A stretch of 64,000 nt of DNA from Drosophila pseudoobscura (Eukaryota > Arthropoda > Insecta > Diptera > Drosophilidae): assembly GCF_009870125.1 (NCBI RefSeq), contig NC_046683.1, positions 42,547,869-42,611,868 on the forward strand, in the 5' to 3' direction. Shown here piece after piece: positions 59,875 to 64,000 of this stretch (within the stretch, counting starts at the first letter, position 1; the number at the start of each line of letters is the position of its first letter). The notes beneath the pieces are model-generated. The model made no database searches and was not told where the DNA came from. It saw only the letters and a program-made list of their open reading frames with translations. The position numbers and the translations under genes were made by a program.

Positions 59875-60831
59875 GAACTCCAATGGAGCGCAGAGCAATC
59901 TCACTGTGCAAACTGGCATCATAATGGGCCACTTATCATGGCAATCACTCAGCAGTCAGCAGTCGGCCCAGGGCGGACTTGGCGGTCTTGGCGGACCCGG
60001 CGGGCTCGGAGTATGCCACTGGGGGTTCGGCATACTCATGCACTGCATCTGCATCCTTATGGGTCTCTCACTGGGAGTGGCCACTCCCACCCCATCTCGT
60101 GGCCCATTCTGGTTCCCCGTTTCCCGTTCCTCGCTACTCGCTTTGCTTTACTACTTTTCGATACTCAATCGTCGTTTGCCTTTTAATACTTTGCGCAAAC
60201 ATATTAAATGGAAATTTCGTAAAAGACGGCAGTGGTGAAGACCCCAGTGGAACGACCAGCGTCCACCGACCATCGACCACTATCCATGCCAGAGCTGGAT
60301 GGAAGAAATGGATGCTACCCCCCTAGCTGCCCGCAGGAGAGCCTGAAAGGAGTGAATTCGGGTTGGGAGGAGGCCATGCCATTCAAAGTGCCGACATTTT
60401 TTCGCAAGACGCAAACGCACTTTATATGACATTTGCAAAAAGGGGAAACAGACATTCACTCGGCCGCTCGCTTGACCTCTTCACTTGGCCATATTTTGGT
60501 TCCCCATCTATTCTACCCATTTTTGAAAAGGAAAATCCTTGCGTCAATATGCCCCAGAAAAAGTTAAATTTAAAGACATTTTTTTCTCGTTTCGAGTGTT
60601 TTATAAACAAAACTTCTACTTCTCGCCCTCCCTTCTCTGCAGCTCGAACGAAAGGTTTGTGTATTTACTTTGGAAATAGCTGTGATTCTGGATAGTTCGT
60701 TTGCATTCTTTCACAGCATAAAAGAGAAGAATGCCAAAGGACAGAGGCAGAATGGAGCCGGAGGGTCATCTCTTAAGCACGTTGGAAGTTAAACGATTGT
60801 TGAATTAACAGATTAAAGTTACTTGCCCAGA

Positions 60832-60863
60832 GAATCGATTGAATCGATTGAATCGATTGAATC
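60832..60863. repeat. 9-bp AATCGATTG tandem array
   Basis: Three to four perfect copies of AATCGATTG, each containing the palindrome AATCGATT. It is the only 9-bp array I noticed and each unit holds a potential homeodomain or DREF-like ATCGAT site. Confidence 0.8.
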
Positions 60864-63800
60864 ATAGCTTAAGTGATTAAAATATTATCGTTGGGCTCTC
60901 CAAAAATAATCGAAAAATATCAAAAGTATTTGAGAAAACATTAACGGAAGGCAAGCTTTTGAACGGATGTTGAACGTGTGCCAACCATAAGGATTGCTAT
61001 GAGAATATACATACTTATTTGATTTATTTGTGGGGTCGTATACTCGTACTTCTAGTATTGTGGAGAAAGGACAAAGAAATGCTTCCGTATATACATATGT
61101 ACATTTTTATCTGTCAGCATGAATCTAATTAACTCCAAACATTGCGCGATAGATGACCTTAATAAATGTCAACTAAATGAGCTGCATGTACGAGCATGTA
61201 TGACAGGCCATGCGAGACGGACATCTCCCCAAAACAGATGCTGACGACGCAGACTCGATGCAGACTCGACGCTACTTAGTGGCGGTGGCGATGGCGGTGG
61301 CGGTGGCGGTGCCAATGTCACATGTTCCACTCGTCGCTGAAAACAAATGAAAACTATTTTAAGCCGATTGTCTGCCGAGGACCAGGCAGGTGTGTCTGTG
61401 ACTGAGACTGAGACTGAGACGGCGTCTCCTTTGCCTCCTTCGTGGTGCATGCCTCCCGTCCTCTTCCTGGCTCCGTTTACCAAATTAGATGCATTCGAAT
61501 TGATGTGCGTGCATAAATTACATCTCAAATCCGTACTCCAGCCGTCTCTGGTTTGGGTCGGCTTGGGCATGGTCTGGGGAGCTGTGGGGCCTGCGGGCAA
61601 GTTTAAATTAAATGTTTAACATTCAATCACGGGCGGTGGCCCTGCGCCAGTCTGTGGCTGTGTCTGTATCTGTGTCTGTGTCTGCAGCTGAAATGCACTG
61701 GTAAACTTTTATATTTGTCAGCTGTGAGATACTCGTTGAACCTTTTAGGTCCCTCCATCCCCATCTCTTATAAACTTATAATCAAAGCAACTTCCTGCCT
61801 GACGCTTTCACACTTTGATTTCCGGCCCTTTTTGTGATAGTTTCTCTTCGTTTGTATTTCAGCTTCGTTCGGATTGAGTTGAGCTCAACTGAAGGCCAAG
61901 AAGGTGGAAGTGGCTGGCCTCTGTGATCTCTCCTTCTATATGGAATATAGAATGGAATTCGTAGACGTAGAAGAGTATGGGGAAGTTATGAAATCCTCAA
62001 AATGTATTTTTGTCCAACCAATTTTATGCACCACTACTGTCCAGAAGAGTTTCAGCGAATATCATAGCCCTGAACTGTCGCACTTGGACGAGGGCTAACA
62101 GCCCTCAGCAGACGTACAAAAATACAAATTAACTTTCAATAAAAGCTCCTCTTGCCTTGGCCCCAAAAAGGGTGTGATGTGGTCGTATCCTGTTTGCTTT
62201 TTGCGTGAGGTTTACGTTTTTGTGCAATGGAATTGGTAGGTGGTAGGTGGTAGGTGATGGTGATGGTGACAAGCATAAGGGGAACATGATTCAAACATTC
62301 GCTTGGGATTAAATTCTATTTGAACTTTCTACAGCCTTTTTCTGTGCTGGCCAAAGGGGAAAACGTGGCAGAGAGTAAAAGCAATAGAACACATTTCAGA
62401 CACACTTTCATTACACACATGGTCTGGAAAATATATTGCACCCCAGAGGCATTTGTCACAATCTGCAGCTGGAGTGGAGGAGCTCGAGTCGAAGTCAAAG
62501 TCGGCGATGGACTTCCCATGGTGGGGAGTGATTTTTTGCATTACCATTTTCGATACATCGCCCGCTCTGACAGGCGGAAGTTCACTTGGCGATTGGATTG
62601 GATTTTCTATTTTGGTACGAGTACTTCTCGTACCTTTGGCTATCTTCACATCTCAGAAGCGGCCCACTTACTTGATGCAACTCATTTCCTGGACGGCCAC
62701 AAAAAACGCCCAATCACGCTTCTCCTGCTCCGCCTCACATAAATCAACATTGGCTGCAGTCCCAGCTTGCAACTTGCAACTTGCAACTTGCACTCTGAGG
62801 AATGTGGCTCAGAAGATTAATTAAGGTCAGCAGGCAGTTCAGGCTCAAAAGAGTTCCGCCTAAGACGGCCGAAGTGACCCGGTCAGGCACACACACACGT
62901 CTCTGCCAAAGATCCGCTCTGACTTCAAGGCATCTTGATGCATGTCCAATGCAGTGTAATGAGCGGGGGGTGGCCCAACATATGTGGTCTCCCGTGCCCA
63001 TTCCCGTTCTCGTTCCCGTTCCCGTTCCCCGAAAGAAATCTACTATGAAATCGGCTTCCGAAGTCATCAAACATCATCAATTTAATCAATGGTCAGCTCA
63101 CTGGGGCGTCCCGCATGAGGGCCAGTCGAGGCGAGTCGCTGTCCTGGCCTCCCAAATTGCGAAGTCAAACAGAATGAACTTTCTCTGGTGATCGGGTGGG
63201 GGGAGGGGATGGAGTCTTGGGGTGGTTCGAGACGCTTACAAGTAATTAAGGGTGGCAGTTTTAAGACAAATCCTTGGGGTAAGGTGTTGCCGGGAACTGT
63301 TCGATGGATTCGTATGGATTGGAAGTGTAATTGGGGGATTTTTGAGGGGGTGTATGCGGATGCTTCTGTCGCAGTGAAGTACGTGATAAGGGCATTAATG
63401 ATGGCTAAGCCGCCACCTTCGTACAACCAAATAAAACTTGATGAGTTTCAATTATTCTCCAGGCCCCGGTGGGGGGCTGATGAGAAGTCGAATTGGCCCA
63501 ATGAATCCAGGCGGGTGAGAAGTCGAAATTTACTTTGGTCTTCTCTCCTTTGGAGATCTCTGATAAAGTCATCATCTGATTAAATAGTATTTGTGAGCCG
63601 AATAAATGAGAAAATGAATGCAATTCGAATTTAAAGAAACCAATTGAAAATCATCTAAGGCAGTAGTAATAATGAGAAAAGTTCATTAGGATACAGTGGA
63701 AAAAGTGTACTAAGAAACTCCCAACTGTTCAAAAAGGGCAAATAAAAACGTGGCAAAATTTTACATTGTAAAAGTAAAAGCTTTACTTCTCCAGTCATCT

Positions 63801-64000
63801 ATATAAATGTCCCTGGCCACATGCAATAAGGTACAAAGAAGATACAAATCCACAATGAAACCAATATAGAGATATGTGTGTACGTTCTCCTCCTCTAGAG
63901 AGGCATAATAAAACCCACAAGAGGCAACGATTCTCCATCAAATGGTCATTGCTAAAGGAAGTATATCCAATCCAATGCACAGATCCACAGAAGTATTGTA

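Larger units (their letters stand above)
57389..64000. other. Gene-poor region downstream of the GT31 pair
   Basis: No frame here looks like a real protein on either strand. Visible features are a TATACCCGATACTC-type word at about 57623-57636 often found in Drosophila dispersed repeats, GT/GGT-rich DNA at about 58940-59000, a GGCGAT array (about 59838-59874), a 9-bp AATCGATTG array (60832-60863), a GGTGGC array (61279-61313) and a CCCGTT array (about 63000-63030). The sequence runs off the window without an evident gene end. Confidence 0.5.

Noticed and set aside
62320..62824. Overlapping open frames on both strands near 62.3-62.8 kb
   Set aside because: Up to three overlapping frames with no domain, signal or splice logic; expected by chance in GC-richer DNA.
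1..64000. tRNA genes, rRNA and CRISPR-like arrays
   Set aside because: A few GTTCGA-type words were checked (for example near 9863 and 55203) but no cloverleaf context was found; the tandem arrays have no spacers.

Overview
The window is animal nuclear DNA, almost certainly from a Drosophila species. The evidence is a pair of Commissureless-family genes (a family known to me only from flies), many 50-70 nt introns with GTAAGT-type donors, a CAAAATG start context, an Inr plus DPE core promoter, and long gene-poor stretches full of short tandem arrays. By homology to D. melanogaster 71E-F it should be Muller element D. The wealth of 6-bp and 12-bp arrays and of ACTCGTA and CATATGTACATA words suggests the obscura group, but that part is a guess.

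Layout: (1) 1 to about 20.4 kb has no gene I can support, only simple arrays. (2) 20,975-26,627 (+) is comm, two coding exons around a 4.5 kb intron. (3) 29,270-31,012 and 31,576-32,667 (-) are two tandem, intron-rich genes for seven-pass membrane proteins of the TMBIM (Lifeguard/Bax-inhibitor-1) type. They are diverged, have three exons of identical length, and sit between the two comm paralogs; the first carries a long Arg/Asp-rich tail that the second lacks. (4) 34.7-45.3 kb is gene-poor. (5) 45,885-47,686 (+) is comm2, preceded by a textbook Inr+DPE promoter and GAGA-rich DNA. (6) 48-52 kb is gene-poor but holds a perfect 26-bp hairpin at 51,028-51,101. (7) 52,543-54,983 and 56,236-57,388 (+) are two tandem C1GalT-like glycosyltransferases (GT31) with matching exon structure; the first has lost most of the acidic metal-binding triad and the second uses a GC-AG intron. 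(8) 57.4-64 kb shows no gene I can support.

Three tandem or dispersed paralog pairs (comm/comm2, two TMBIM-like, two GT31) share about 37 kb. Only the comm pair has a clear joint role: controlling Robo receptor sorting, and so midline crossing of axons, through PY motifs that recruit Nedd4-type ubiquitin ligases. I see no functional link between these and the TMBIM-like or GT31 pairs. All gene models were built by hand from reading frames, splice sites and comparison of the two paralogs in each pair; no database search was run.
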